Positions 60,501-63,109 are shown, counted from the first letter of the stretch. The stretch: DNA of 64,000 bases from Heterobilharzia americana (GCA_944470555.2 OX104130.1:53849491-53913490), one strand, 5' to 3'. The notes: generated from the letters alone by a model not told the origin. A program made the numbers and translations.

Positions 60501-63109
60501 TTAATCCATCCTCACTTCCCTCAACTGCATATTTGTTGAGCGATAGGTTCTTGGTTGGTTCGTTGCTAGAGTTCCTTGTTGCTTATTATTTCTGGCAATC
60601 CATCTGAACTTCAGTAACGAGCCAACGTAGGCAGTTGTTGATGAATGTCTGTAGTTTATTGGAAATGTCTGTCGTAACCCGCCAAGTCTCTGAACCATCA
60701 CACAGAAGCACTGACTTGACATTTGTGTTGAAAATCCGGATCTTGTCTCACATGCTGATTGTAGCAGATCTCCACACTGGTTTCAGGTCAGTGAACATCT
60801 GTCTTGCTTTTCCGACCCTGGTTGGCTTTGACATCCTCGTCTGTGCCACCGTCTGTAGTTGAAACAGTGCTGCCTAGATAGGTGAAGGAGGTTACTTCCT
60901 TTAAGTTTCTCCTGTTGATGGTGATTGGAGTTTGCTGTTGTTGTTGGAGTTGTTGGTGCGGTATCTTCATCACTTCTGTCTTCTCTATATTCACTTGAAG
61001 TCCCGTCTTCTCTGCCTCACCTCTTCTGTCAACTTGTTAGTTTTCCCCTTCAGATCTTCAAGTTTGTATGACATCAGATACAAGTCATCGTTGGCGAAAT
61101 CCAGATCTTCCAGGTTCTTTTCCGCAGTTCAGCCAGCGTATTCCCCTCTTCTCACAGCTCCCCACTGTTTGCTGCATGATCCAGTCCAGTCGACCACAAT
61201 CAGGAATATCATGGGGGCTAGTAGGCAACCTTGTTTCACTCCTGTCTTCACTTCACTTCAAAGTCATCACTGAGCTTCCCATTGTGAATTACTTGGCCGG
61301 CATGTGGCATCTTCATATAGTTCTTGAAATACCCGTTGTACAACAGGTGACTATCGTGCCTCAGTGGTCTAGTGGATAACGCTGTGGCGTTTGAAGCGAT
61401 GGGTTCGAAAGTCTGATTCTCAATGGGAACAGCATCACTCATTTGGATATAGGTAAACCCAACTGAAAGGTCTTAAACAGGACGAAACACACATAGTGGA
61501 TTCCTGTGCTAGCCACAACTAAGTAAATTATCACAACAAATATTCAGTCATTATCGAGGCACCCACATAACATCGCATGTGTCAGTATAGGTGGAACAAT
61601 CCTATCCAGTAAAGAAACGCAGAATTACAAGCATATGGTAATTAAACAATAATCTTGACCTATACTCAGCTGAGGAGTACAATGAATACATCCTTTCAAA
61701 ATAATCGTCCGCAAACCAGTTATGTAGTTCTTAGTTAATGAGAAATCCCTAGACAGATGTAATCAATCCAAGTAGCCATAGAAATCTTCAATTCTGAAGC
61801 GTATTCTTCTCTTAGGTCACGCAGAATTAATCAAGACTTATATATTACTTCCGAGGAAGTCATTCGAAGAAATTGCGAATTCATCTTCTTTGTAGAGGAG
61901 GGTTAGCGAGGAAGAACTCTAAACACTGCGTACAGAGAAGTTTTATCTAGTCCCGTTTTGGTACTATGGTTTTAATTCTATGAGTTTATGACTTTAGTTT
62001 AATGATTTTTATTATAACATATCTTGTTTGTAAATTAATTCGCCACTGAAGAGTAGGCAATTTCATACTGTCTAGTCCTGAGTGCTGACCGATGCGACCA
62101 TAGAGCTAGGAGACTGGCCATTGTAGTCCACTTTGATAGGTTTAAATATCTTAGCTTGATGGCCACATTGAAAAATGACCAACGGAATTTGGTCAGCACT
62201 CAACACAACAGCATGGAAGTGGTTGCTGTCTAGTTACCGATCAACATGCCTATACCGGTCCCACAAAAGCTCAGTCATGATCGGAATAAGGCAACTTTAA
62301 CATCTCTGACTGCAACACTGAGTAACGTGGGTTTGAATTTCAAAGGGGACATTACTCCCCTTCAGTATGCAGATGCGCCTTGCTGACGAATGCCAACAAG
62401 CACGAAACCTGGGTCCAAATCTTCTCCCCGATCACCTTCAACCAGGTAAAATCTATTCGAGTGCACCGTGATCGTGAGTCTGTTATGTTGGTGGCCGCAT
62501 TCTAAAATAATCAGTTGAATTCGGTCAGCACTATTCAGTGACCAATCACTCTATCTAATTCAATCCTGTAAGAGGTCGGTCAAAGTCCAAATAGTTCAGT
62601 AGTAATATCCCTGGCCATAGAACTCGATGAAGCCGGCTGCAAACTCTTAAGAGCTATCACTTTCCTTCAGATTACAGACATGTCTGCTAATTAGTGCCAA
62701 CAAACACGAGACCTAAGACTTGTATTGATACTGGTTGATGAATGAAGATGAAATGAAAATTTCAGCCTCAGCTAGATTCAAACCAGTGACCAGCGGGTTT
62801 CCGACCTGATGCGATACCAACTGAGCCGTGATATCCAACTGCTGGCCAAGTTTTCATTCCATCTTCAGCCAGCAATACAAGTCTAACAAACTACAGTTAT
62901 CTCAAATAGGCAAACTGATGTTTAATTTTTTTTGATGAGTAGAACTTTCACATTTGAGAAAAATAAAACACAAAGTAAAATTATGTCATGTACAGTGAGA
63001 TGAAAATACCAATTATTACATAGTCAGCACTTACTATGCACAATAATTTATCTGAATCATCTGTGCTGAACATTAAAACACCATGTGAGTAATCGGTTCT
63101 TTGAGTCAT
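12323..63109 (-). CDS. PDE2: PDE2-type GAF-domain cyclic nucleotide phosphodiesterase, partial gene (12 exons seen)
   Basis: Predicted enzyme hydrolysing cAMP/cGMP to 5'-nucleotides, probably intracellular. Exons, 5' to 3': 63109-63035, 58973-58932, 54882-54820, 51904-51654, 43857-43749, 39609-39509, 38026-37951, 34512-34467, 33676-33595, 18503-18426, 15250-15128, 12601-12323 (1325 coding bases). All have AG acceptors and GT donors. Phases join except 33595 to 18503. The last exon has the PDE signatures YHNWMHAF and CHDIDHRG; linker pieces such as MVAYHMK and DFNKITF follow human PDE2A in order and spacing. The first exons and the catalytic domain after the HD motif are missing from the window, and the middle of GAF-B was not found. 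PDE2 is favoured over PDE5/6/11 because of the linker and HNWMHAF (the others usually have HNWRHAF). Assignment is from remembered family sequence, not from a search. Confidence 0.85.
13165..13500 (-). repeat. S2 SINE, minus strand
   Basis: Reverse strand has the TGGTGGGGCGAACCA-type 5' part, CAGTGACTGAAGGGTAATAT, the tRNA-like B-box region, GGGACGAGACAGGCATCC and the end CCATGATGAATACC. The hammerhead is degenerate (GAGAC). Confidence 0.65.
14210..14470 (+). repeat. S2 SINE, plus strand, with intact hammerhead core
   Basis: GGTCGCACTATATCGCGAAT, GAATGAATGACAATCCAC (decayed A-box area), CTAGTCTGGTTTCAGGTGC, the hammerhead at 14370-14412, and the end GTCAGTGATGAATACTACC. Confidence 0.72.
14370..14412 (+). 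ncRNA. hammerhead ribozyme, core intact, second S2 copy
   Basis: CTGAAGA at 14374-14380, stem II ACCC/GGAT (first pair compensated to A-T, one mismatch), GAAA at 14396-14399, GTC at 14405-14407, and 4-bp stem I GTTG/CAGC. It shares the design of the 44.4-kb motif but differs in stems I and II, so the pairing rather than the sequence is kept. Confidence 0.6.
14690..14880 (+). repeat. S3-like palindromic tRNA-related element
   Basis: GATTGGAGGTGGAATGAAAA at the left and ATTTTGATTTCACCGTCACTC at the right are inverted relatives. Between them lies a tRNA-like pair of halves (GGTTGCTAGTTTGAGTCC on the plus strand). It ends against an S2 copy. Confidence 0.6.
14885..15040 (-). repeat. S2 SINE 3' half, minus strand
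   Basis: Reverse strand: GGATTCGATCTCTCGTC (B box), CGCACTGCTCAGGAGTCCC, GGACGAAACAGCTATCC, and stem I GCACTG/CAGTGC kept. The core reads CTCAGGA (G5 changed to C), so it is expected to be inactive. Confidence 0.7.
15128..15250 (-). CDS. PDE2: PDE2-like exon: linker just before the catalytic domain
   Basis: 41 codons, phase 0/0, acceptor ATACATTAG and donor GTAGGT. The peptide begins VSQDEVTELANS and later has HPDFNKITFLTRS. These follow PDE2A VSDDEYTKLL and SNFASFTYTPRS at the same spacing. It joins without gap to AIMIMFENLGF at 12601, which matches AILSMLQDMNF. Confidence 0.88.
15690..16000 (-). mobile_element. small decayed R2 fragment
   Basis: Resembles the region encoding the RT tail of R2 (GGCATTACGTGCAGAGG, then ATACATGTCCAAGCCACCT, AGTCAATGAAGGCTTACAA) at the spacing seen at 20.45-20.6 kb. 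It has no open frame. Confidence 0.55.
16400..16916. repeat. unclassified ~510-bp repeat, copy 1
   Basis: Matches 50125-50636 along its length with few indels (for example TTCCTTTCAATTTGTTTTAA and CACCATCACCAAAATTATGC are exact). No coding, tRNA-like or terminal-repeat features recognised. Confidence 0.75.
17660..17960 (+). repeat. S4 repeat, plus strand
   Basis: GTCAGCAGAAAGCCCTACTC, ACCAGCAGCATGTATCTGC, CTGTGTTACTCAGTGACG, then a variable tail through TTCAGTCCTCAGCACCCAAC. It matches 40.68-40.96 kb in order. Confidence 0.62.
18188..18310. repeat. ~120-bp near-palindrome
   Basis: TTAGATGTGTCACGCATC at the left and the reverse of GTGACGTATCTAA at the right start two inverted halves (GTATTGTTTACTGGATAAC against GTTATTCAGTAAATAATAC) with a 6-base centre. 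Its end sequence is also the end of the inverted flanks of the 35.8-36.9-kb Penelope fragment. Confidence 0.7.
18426..18503 (-). CDS. PDE2: PDE2-like exon: GAF-B to catalytic linker helix
   Basis: 26 codons, phase 0/0, acceptor TTTCTCCTTACAG (strong pyrimidine tract) and donor GTGAGT. The end of the peptide, EVNTEMVAYHMK, is very close to PDE2A HLANEMMMYHMK, and the exon break falls just before the VS that starts the next exon, as in the aligned protein. This is one of the most secure exons. A shorter alternative acceptor at CATGAG would repair the phase with 33595 but would shorten the helix. Confidence 0.85.
18542..18595. repeat. (TA)n microsatellite
   Basis: About 27 perfect TA units, interrupted by nothing and ending at TTGCGG. 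Confidence 0.98.
18830..18866. repeat. (CTT)n imperfect microsatellite
   Basis: CTT-rich tract with two CTA and one CAT interruption. Confidence 0.85.
20030..22175 (-). mobile_element. RTE-like LINE R2, 5'-truncated copy with long ORF
   Basis: The 461-codon RT frame plus about 250 bases of 3' region (20030-20295) and an upstream frameshifted segment encoding KAKEMEKAAAIGNSRQLFRL-type sequence and ETGPPTLEEVEKAVGSL. The endonuclease domain is absent. The 3' region recurs in the copies at 57.95 and 53.1 kb, which confirms it belongs to the element. A decayed S2 SINE lies on either side. Confidence 0.85.
20296..21681 (-). CDS. RTE-like reverse transcriptase ORF (R2 element)
   Basis: A 461-codon frame encoding the reverse transcriptase of a non-LTR retrotransposon that copies its own RNA at a nicked target. 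Motifs: DNHRGISLTN (about residues 33-42), NQAGFRPGR (68-76), motif A FLDLKAAFDSVD (102-113), motif B GVRQGCPLSPFLF (160-172), and catalytic YADD (205-208). FTYLGSRINPGG and LLYGCETWPLKVEDIKR follow, then the thumb and a Trp-rich tail. The frame opens further upstream without an ATG (the listed start is a GTG). The upstream part (to about 22.17 kb) lies in another frame, so the endonuclease half is lost and a frameshift is present near 21.9 kb. It is a relic for its own mobility, although the RT core reads through without a stop. It sits on the same strand as the host gene. Confidence 0.93.
   Translation of the reverse strand: MLASIWESNTIPSDWSKSLIIPVFKKGEKSSCDNHRGISLTNIVSKILSSIILRRLSGAREQQARENQAGFRPGRRCIDQIFTLRQVLEHRHAYRRPTIAVFLDLKAAFDSVDREVLWQCLSLKGVPSKYITLLKALYSNTCGHVRAYGELSRELYSSSGVRQGCPLSPFLFNFIIDILMEVSLSSPNYTDVDPITGEFSLDLEYADDIVLLGEDADKMQSLLNTLSGNLRMFGMRFSPPKCKFLLQDWSSAVPRLTIESEVVECVDHFTYLGSRINPGGLVADEISARIQKARLAFANLRHLWRRRDIRLSIKGRVYCTAVRSVLLYGCETWPLKVEDIKRLQVFDHRCLRSIGRIPWCHHVSNAEVRCRVLERRGKSVDEVVNLHRLRWLGHVLRMPSHRLPRHTMLAEVGPGWKKARGGQTKTWHQCMKSLTVGLSHVGRCRLGGWGPGTRGTSGWRP
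22185..22530 (-). repeat. S2 SINE, minus strand
   Basis: Reverse strand: GTGACCAGTGGAGCACGC, GAGGTCGCGCTATATCGTGA, GCGGCTAAATGGTAACATGC (A box) and the downstream GTCTATAATGAATATC end. It adjoins the R2 element at 20.0-22.2 kb. Confidence 0.65.
23935..24260 (-). repeat. S2 SINE, minus strand
   Basis: Reverse strand: GTCATGACTTGTGGGCTCAG, CCTAGTGGTGAACAGTTAAC (A box), CTGGATTCGATTTCTGACG (B box), GTGATGAATACTACC end. Hammerhead lost. Confidence 0.68.
25740..26140 (+). mobile_element. Ty3/gypsy LTR-retrotransposon pol remnant
   Basis: The frame at 25.83-25.93 kb reads LKTTDTRKPFIVSTDANDFG, then TGTILRQIEG, the hallmark of the RNase H-like segment that follows RT in gypsy Pol. The following text (THQHYSPEYR-like) matches the region with the conserved Glu. 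It is stop-filled and no LTR was recognised. Confidence 0.7.
26205..26445 (+). repeat. S3 palindromic element (two inverted tRNA-like halves)
   Basis: Left end GATGACTGAAGGTGAAATGA is the inverse of the right end TTCATTTCACCTTCAATCAT. The left half carries a reverse tRNA-like segment and the right half a forward one (CTCTGGTCCGAATCCCGCC). Confidence 0.7.
26715..26860 (+). repeat. decayed S1 copy
   Basis: GTGACCTAGTTGATGACAT, GTGGGAACAACACTC and CTAAATAGGATGACC follow the order of S1 landmarks (tRNA-like head, GGGAACAAC, hammerhead stem II). Heavily diverged. Confidence 0.5.
27505..27575 (-). repeat. S1 3' fragment carrying a hammerhead core
   Basis: Reverse strand has the hammerhead described at 27541-27573, followed by the S1 tail (TCTAGATTCTAG, GGCCACC). 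It resembles the end of S1 only. Confidence 0.55.
27541..27573 (-). ncRNA. Sm-alpha-type hammerhead, minus strand
   Basis: On the reverse strand: CTGATGA (27570-27564), stem II GTC/GAC with an enlarged loop, GAAA (27545-27542), then ATTC before the cut and the S1 tail CTAGATTCTAG. The core is intact; stems II and I are weak. Confidence 0.55.
27771..29026 (-). mobile_element. RTE-like LINE R1, 5'-truncated, with 10-bp target duplication
   Basis: Reverse-strand copy of the RT C-terminal half. It encodes RIFNTNVSLVLLYGSETW and, further down, FINGCLRWLDTEDQ and NKELWERTN; the FADD region (ENLNFAADQLC) is near 28.6 kb. The 3' end is an ATT-repeat tail at 27771-27782, typical of RTE elements. TATTACCTAT at 27761-27770 is repeated exactly at 29027-29036, which fixes both ends. 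Frameshifts and stops are present, so it was probably dead on arrival. Confidence 0.85.
29055..29370 (-). repeat. S1 SINE, minus strand
   Basis: Reverse strand carries the landmarks in order: GAGGCATTTGCATAGGAGCC (near 29350), the tRNA-like GTGGCTTAGTGGATAACGCC, GTTTGAAACGATGGGC, CTGACAA...GAAACGCGC and CTAGCCAC. The hammerhead core is changed (CTGACAA for CUGANGA). Confidence 0.72.
29880..31475 (+). mobile_element. Penelope-like element interrupted by R2
   Basis: Plus strand: RLPFMYGLSKVHE (~30.03 kb, palm entry), YTMKDWFQFIKTANPFN and FMVSFDVK (~30.16-30.24 kb, RT motif A), then the R2 insertion (30.25-30.85 kb), then ICICRNSYFGETERR (~31.17 kb, GIY-YIG motif) and the C-terminal LDLCVQ...VDLRLPW (~31.41-31.46 kb). 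Stops and frameshifts throughout. Confidence 0.78.
30250..30845 (+). mobile_element. R2 3' fragment inserted in a Penelope-like element
   Basis: Plus-strand copy of the R2 RT tail: GCTAACCTACGCCATCTGTC, then GGCTTCAGGTGTTTGACCAC, CGACTGAGATGGCTGAGAC, and the 3' text up to TCAGAACCGATGTCAGTGG. Broken by stops. Penelope-type RT sequence ends immediately before it and Penelope-type endonuclease sequence resumes after it. Confidence 0.75.
32690..32930 (-). repeat. S2 SINE 5' two-thirds, minus strand
   Basis: Reverse strand: AGTTGTGACCTATAGGTCAACC, CCCGTTGGTTGAATGGTGAC (A box). The hammerhead and 3' end are missing. Confidence 0.6.
33595..33676 (-). CDS. PDE2: PDE2-like exon: end of GAF-B
   Basis: 82 bases: two bases completing Val, 26 codons, two bases left over before GTGAGT. 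The acceptor is TTTCTATGTAG. The peptide EVNNHEEIFKSDSVDIITNF continues INQLDS. It corresponds to the PDE2A segment from ELVNK through WFSKFDEDLATAF, including the alpha-helix that closes GAF-B. The canonical NKFDE signature is degraded (NN...FKSDS). The phase-2 end does not fit the phase-0 start at 18503. Confidence 0.7.
34467..34512 (-). CDS. PDE2: PDE2-like 46-bp exon in GAF-B
   Basis: 46 bases, phase 0 start after CTTTACAAG and phase 1 end before GTAACT. Peptide DLDGTEQYVFAIMKS has the classical GAF pattern of an acidic-Gly turn followed by a hydrophobic strand (PDE2A: ENQEVIGVAELVN). It joins in phase with the 33.6-kb exon to give MKS-V-EVNN. It joins 38.0 kb in phase too, but about 65 residues of a normal GAF-B would then be missing. 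Confidence 0.68.
35335..35510 (+). repeat. S4-like fragment with tRNA-like text
   Basis: GGATAGCTTAACGATTAGAT (A-box-like), GACGCAGGTTGAAATCATCG, CTGTTGAGTGCCAACATGG resemble the reversed S4 head. Confidence 0.45.
35796..36935 (+). mobile_element. Penelope-like element of a second subfamily, flanked by inverted repeats
   Basis: YVDDTFTVLKSEHIHSFFTQ (~35.94 kb) is RT motif C. KTEFKTCTVLPYKEGTSETI...VRVAFKPTNSLRNKL (36.28-36.41 kb) is the linker. CQTACNNCEAKYMGQSSRPG (~36.47 kb) is the GIY-YIG domain of the variant with a Cys pair. The ends (about 35796-35900 and 36818-36935) are inverted copies of each other. Broken by stops. Confidence 0.72.
36930..37135. repeat. S3 palindromic element
   Basis: Left TGATTGAAGGTGAGATGAAA and right TTTTCATTCCACCTTCAATT are inverted copies. 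The minus strand has TTGTAGCTCAGTTGGGAGGG (A-box-like) and the plus strand GGTCGCTGGTTTGAATCCGG (B-box-like). Confidence 0.7.
37190..37430 (+). repeat. S3 copy, tandem with the previous one
   Basis: GATCTGGTTCGAATCCGGCA, GATTTTCATCTCACCTTCAA, then TCACTCGGTATAAATACTAG. It follows the 36.93-37.14-kb copy directly. Confidence 0.62.
37951..38026 (-). CDS. PDE2: PDE2-like exon: first strands of GAF-B
   Basis: 76 bases: one base completing Ser, then ISIYHFDKNEQEWIEELKQY followed by PLEKQ, ending before GTAAGTGAG (phase 0). The strand-turn pattern SISIYHFDKNE matches CSVFLLDQNE at the start of PDE2A GAF-B. The acceptor is GATTGATAAG with a poor polypyrimidine tract. An in-frame stop just upstream forces the exon to start here in this frame. 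Confidence 0.72.
38160..38460 (-). repeat. S1 SINE, minus strand
   Basis: Reverse strand: GAGGCGCCTGAATAGTAGCC region, tRNA-like part with AACGTTTTGGCGTTTGAAG, CCAGCTGATGTGTCCCAAAT (core GA changed to GT), GAAAC, and CACTGCTAGCCT at the end. Stem I is kept; the core is broken. Confidence 0.68.
39509..39609 (-). CDS. PDE2: PDE2-like exon: linker helix leading into GAF-B
   Basis: 101 bases, phase 0 start after TTTAACAG, ending GACAG before GTAATT (phase 2). The peptide begins NLRKEMTYFSQIDGESN and continues LYENVADSLKKFINYD. It matches the position of the first helix of GAF-B, where PDE2A has a helix ending in a short loop before the AEICSVF strand. The split codon AG+T at the next junction gives Ser. 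Confidence 0.75.
39790..40085 (-). repeat. S4 repeat, minus strand
   Basis: TTCATGTTGTCTAGTCCTAA, GTGGCCCGAACAGATCAGTA, GGGTTCGAATCTCAAGCAGG (B-box-like), CTGATGAGTGCCGAAAAGC. Same order as the 62.1-62.4-kb copy. Confidence 0.65.
40680..41290 (+). repeat. S4 repeat, plus strand, split by an R1 insertion
   Basis: CAGAAAGCCCAGCCTGATCT, GGTACTCGTCAGCAAGGCG, CACTGAGCTATTTAGGCCAC and GGTCAATGGAGAGCAATCA precede the R1 insert. The S4 text (ATTCGGTT ... CAAGATAAAACTGGTTG) resumes after it. Confidence 0.72.
40982..41229 (-). mobile_element. very short R1 insertion with exact 12-bp target duplication
   Basis: Only the last ~250 bases of R1 (the TTTGGGTTCCTACTGGAACA region, then TCCACTCGAGGTCTGGCCTG). 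It has an ATTATCATT-type tail at its low end. ATTCGGTTATTA occurs at 40970-40981 and again at 41230-41241, flanking it exactly. It interrupts an S4 element that resumes afterwards. Confidence 0.9.
41985..42240 (-). repeat. S1 SINE, minus strand
   Basis: Starts beside CCGAATTGATTTGTCTC (reverse of the GACAAATCAATTCGG landmark). Includes the tRNA-like part (GTGACTCGTTGGCCTAGTGG, reverse) and CCAGCTGAAGAGTCACAGG with GGAACG in place of GAAAC. The CUGAAGA half of the core is intact and the GAAA half is mutated. Confidence 0.68.
42408..43396. mobile_element. fold-back element with long inverted arms
   Basis: The left arm (about 42408-42838) and right arm (about 42958-43396) are inverted, indel-containing copies of each other. 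Paired landmarks: AAGTATTCAGTGAAGAG with CTCTTCGCTGAAATACTT reversed, ATCAAGCATAACAACACAA, GAACATAACAACAAGAAT-type text, and AGGCTGTATGT...AGACAGTTTGGG. The ~120-bp centre is unique here. No transposase frame is present. It could be a non-autonomous terminal-inverted-repeat transposon. A transcript would form a long hairpin. Confidence 0.75.
43749..43857 (-). CDS. PDE2: PDE2-like exon: GAF-A terminal helix and inter-GAF linker
   Basis: 109 bases: one base completing the previous codon, then 36 codons, ending CAATCAG before GTGAGTTA. Acceptor is TTATTATTCATAG. The peptide contains SQVNNLLTLYRQELSEACRL and continues RYLFDWNILNQ. This has the amphipathic character of the long linker helix that joins the two GAF domains in PDE2. 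Both phases agree with the neighbouring exons. Confidence 0.72.
44200..44500 (+). repeat. S2 SINE, plus strand, best preserved copy
   Basis: TTCCAGTGAGAAGTCGTGACC, GCGCTATGTCGTGAAGTGA, CAGTGGCTCAATGGTAACGT (A box), GCGTTCGACCCATGGCGGG (B box), the hammerhead at 44411-44456, and the tail TCCAACTGATGTCAGTATGC. Length about 300 bases: upstream box, tRNA-like head, ribozyme, tail. Confidence 0.8.
44411..44456 (+). ncRNA. hammerhead ribozyme with intact core inside S2 SINE
   Basis: Core CTGAAGA at 44417-44423, 4-bp stem II (GTCC/GGAC, loop CATACCA), GAAA at 44439-44442, minimal stem III (ACA/TGT-type, 2-nt loop), and cleavage triplet GTC at 44448-44450. Stem I GCACT/AGTGC closes it, with one T-C mismatch next to the cut. 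All core nucleotides of a type I hammerhead are present. Predicted cut is after 44450. Confidence 0.72.
44929..45955 (+). mobile_element. R1 RT C-terminal half, plus strand
   Basis: Encodes, across frameshifts, the stretch before FADD (VRQGYRLSPLMICLIVVNWT), KLEDLQAKTDKL, then KKVIRIFNTNVKSVLLCGSE, CLCWLDTEDQ and NKQQGTLGTN. It ends with the GAACCCAAATGGGAAACGAC 3' region. It lies tail-to-tail against the minus-strand R1 segment that begins at about 45960. Confidence 0.82.
45960..47830 (-). mobile_element. R1 endonuclease and RT N-terminal half, minus strand
   Basis: Reverse strand encodes an APE-type endonuclease segment (MGDMNAKLGAKNTGTQLITG, then NENRELFADFCVFNDLVIGS at 47.2-47.36 kb), a preceding segment at 47.5-47.66 kb, and further down KPMRDSEGNI and ATELPVNTGSL of the linker to RT. 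The RT entry is near 46.0-46.2 kb (GLLCQNSKEGRLK-like, frameshifted). This is the 5' part of the same family whose 3' part lies opposite at 44.93-45.96 kb. Confidence 0.78.
48815..48905 (+). repeat. S5 tRNA-related repeat
   Basis: GGCTGTGGCTCATTGTATTA (A-box-like), TTTCAACCAGTAGGTTACG and GGGTTCGAGCTCC (B-box-like). The tail is short. Confidence 0.58.
50125..50636. repeat. unclassified ~510-bp repeat, copy 2
   Basis: Second copy of the 16.4-16.9-kb segment in the same orientation, differing by scattered substitutions. It lies in a different intron of the same gene. Confidence 0.75.
50890..51378 (+). repeat. S1 in tandem arrangement: one full 320-bp unit plus the start of a second
   Basis: The junction text ATTACTAAA followed by ATAGTTAAAAGACAGGCAAT occurs near 50937 and again near 51257, spacing 320 bases, and the next ~110 bases are nearly identical. 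The first unit contains the tRNA-like head (CTCGGTGGTGTAGTGGGTAA) and the hammerhead. Just before it, 50893-50929 is an inverted copy of the S1 3' end (GGCTAGCAGTGGAATC). Confidence 0.8.
51187..51231 (+). ncRNA. Sm-alpha-type hammerhead motif in S1
   Basis: Stem I ATCCAG/CTGGAT (perfect), CTGACGA at 51193-51199, stem II GTCC/GGAC with loop CAAATA, and GAAA at 51214-51217. Triplet TTC is at 51223-51225. Stem III is poor (T-T in place of the C-G pair), so activity as a monomer is doubtful. The layout matches the known schistosome Sm-alpha hammerhead. Confidence 0.7.
51395..51510 (-). repeat. S2 3' fragment, minus strand
   Basis: ATTCATCATAAACTGATATC and ACAACTGTTTCGTCTTAACATG correspond to the reversed S2 tail and hammerhead. 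Degenerate. Confidence 0.55.
51654..51904 (-). CDS. PDE2: PDE2-like exon: C-terminal half of GAF-A
   Basis: 251 bases, starting in phase 0 at ATGACC after TTTCATTTCAG and ending ATGAA before GTGAGT (phase 2, completed by the first base of the 43.8-kb exon to give Asn). It encodes 83 residues with Asn/Leu-rich strands consistent with the last GAF strands (NINFYLVAYLWSIC). The NKFDE cyclic-nucleotide motif expected near its end is not recognisable (NESSNSVND instead). The open frame runs the full exon and closes right after the donor. A start codon here is unlikely because the acceptor immediately precedes the ATG. Confidence 0.68.
52117..52393. repeat. 59-bp inverted repeat with ~160-bp spacer
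   Basis: 52117-52175 and 52335-52393 are reverse complements at 56 of 59 positions (TTGTATTGTGTTCTCTGAGC against GCTCAGAGAACACAATACAA). A diverged single arm lies at 56.28-56.34 kb. No coding content; possibly a MITE-like element. Confidence 0.75.
53075..53770 (-). mobile_element. R2 3' region, 5'-truncated
   Basis: Collinear with 20.05-20.75 kb: the 3' region with GCAACAACCTAAGTTGC and GAGCTACACCGAATTGAG, then CTTTTCCAGCCTAAACC, the AGGCCTGCACAACACATGTC segment, and TTTTTCACAGTCATACAGTA at its upstream end. No open frame. Confidence 0.75.
53925..54115 (-). repeat. S2 SINE, minus strand, head-to-head with the next copy
   Basis: Reverse strand: CAGTGGCTCAATGGTAACGT (A box), GCGGGTTCGATCCCTAGTGG (B box), GCGCACTGCGGAGGAGTCCC, GGACGAAACAGCTGTCCAGT. 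Only U4 of the hammerhead core is altered (CGGAGGA). Confidence 0.78.
54125..54330 (+). repeat. S2 SINE, plus strand, with canonical tRNA boxes
   Basis: A box TAGCTCAGTGG at 54147-54157 and B box GGTTCGACCCC at 54190-54200 are near-perfect tRNA promoter elements. The hammerhead is decayed (CTGAGTG, GAGAC), and the tail is CCAACTGATGTCAGTCTATG. Confidence 0.8.
54820..54882 (-). CDS. PDE2: PDE2-like 63-bp exon in GAF-A
   Basis: 21 codons, phase 0/0, acceptor GATTCAG and donor GTGAGT. The peptide starts KSIFETHLTSCENS and ends in acidic residues. It corresponds roughly to the variable helix region of GAF-A, where human PDE2A also has a KKSI stretch followed by a Leu/Thr/Ser segment. Similarity is weak; the open frame and strong splice sites carry the call. 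Confidence 0.6.
56940..57065 (+). repeat. S1 3' half, decayed hammerhead
   Basis: GGTTCGAGTCTCAGTGGGAA (B-box region), ATCCAACTGATGTGTCCC, GAAGAAACGCACG and GATTCTCTTGTTAGCTATC follow the S1 order. CTGATGT breaks the core. Confidence 0.65.
57755..57810 (+). repeat. S2 tRNA-like head fragment
   Basis: GTAACGTGTTTGCCATGGAA and AGGTCATGAGTCCGACTCC match the S2 head. It runs straight into an AAT microsatellite. Confidence 0.5.
57810..57840. repeat. (AAT)n microsatellite
   Basis: Seven or eight AAT units then AAC units, directly after an S2 fragment, probably derived from its tail. Confidence 0.9.
57945..58770 (-). mobile_element. R2 copy with internal deletion
   Basis: Very like 20.05-21.07 kb (for example GGCATACGTAGTACGTGTCC is shared exactly), but it jumps from the region near 20.71 kb to the region near 20.93 kb at about 58610, so it carries an internal deletion. 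Its upstream end keeps DADVMQSPLDTFSDNLRMF, next to the YADD motif, with frameshifts. Confidence 0.78.
58932..58973 (-). CDS. PDE2: PDE2-like 42-bp exon in GAF-A
   Basis: A 14-codon symmetric exon (phase 0/0) between acceptor TAACTAG and donor GTGAGT. Peptide ASSNDLFVGEQTVQ fits the second strand pair of GAF-A, where human PDE2A has a KVLGEEVSF-like stretch. Being a multiple of three, it could be skipped without breaking the frame. Confidence rests on splice sites, phase and position more than on similarity. Confidence 0.62.
59215..59580 (+). mobile_element. R2 fragment, plus strand, inverted relative to the 58-kb copy
   Basis: Degenerate coding for EIWLLKVDVNRV and, after a frameshift, GLDIYCSS-like text aligned with the R2 RT tail (LLKVED...RLRWLGHVL), then TGGTACCAGTTCATGAAGTC. 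Short, stop-filled and in the opposite orientation to its neighbour. Confidence 0.6.
60275..61300 (-). mobile_element. R1 RT C-terminal half with ATT tail
   Basis: Collinear with the 27.8-28.8-kb R1 copy: ATT-repeat tail near 60270-60282, GGGTTCCTAATGGAACATAG, the RIFNTNVK-like region near 60.73 kb, SFTYLGSTVSTTDGGTDEDV (reverse, ~60.8-60.9 kb), and the KLEDLKGKTNKL region near 61.05 kb. Stops and frameshifts throughout. Confidence 0.8.
61350..61630 (+). repeat. S1 SINE, plus strand, with following S1 core segment
   Basis: tRNA-like GCCTCAGTGGTCTAGTGGAT, GATGGGTTCGAAAGTC, decayed hammerhead (CTGAAAG, GGACGAAAC), then TGCTAGCCAC. It is followed near 61550 by TTATCGAGGCACCCACATA, the start segment of another unit, as in the tandem at 51 kb. 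Confidence 0.68.
62040..62720 (-). repeat. two S4 segments
   Basis: TTTCATACTGTCTAGTCCTG, GGTTTGAATTTCAAAGGGG and CTTGCTGACGAATGCCAAC (62.04-62.43 kb), then a second, more decayed set (GTGACCAATCACTCTATC, GCTAATTAGTGCCAACAAAC) to 62.72 kb. Confidence 0.6.
62715..62910. repeat. S3 palindromic element
   Basis: Left GTTGATGAATGAAGATGAAA and right TTTTCATTCCATCTTCAGCC form the inverted ends. Inside is ATTCAAACCAGTGACCAGCG (reversed B-box area) and CAACTGAGCCGTGATATCC. Confidence 0.65.
63035..63109 (-). CDS. PDE2: PDE2-like exon: start of GAF-A
   Basis: 25 codons, phase 0 at both ends. Acceptor is TTTTTTACCAG and donor GTAAGT. The peptide contains HGVLMFSTDDSDKLLCI, which fits the strand beta-2 and turn at the start of a GAF domain (human PDE2A has a hydrophobic CLLLV run followed by an acidic turn and LSC at this point). 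It is the most 5' exon I can recognise. It begins in mid-domain, so at least one further upstream exon must exist. Confidence 0.7.

Larger units (their letters stand above)
58974..63034 (-). other. phosphodiesterase intron (63.0 to 58.9 kb)
   Basis: Holds, from high to low coordinate: a palindromic S3 element, two S4-like segments (62.0-62.7 kb), an S1 element with decayed hammerhead (61.35-61.63 kb), an R1 3' fragment (60.3-61.3 kb) and an R2 fragment (59.2-59.6 kb). The stretch 59.6-60.27 kb shows nothing I recognise. Confidence 0.6.
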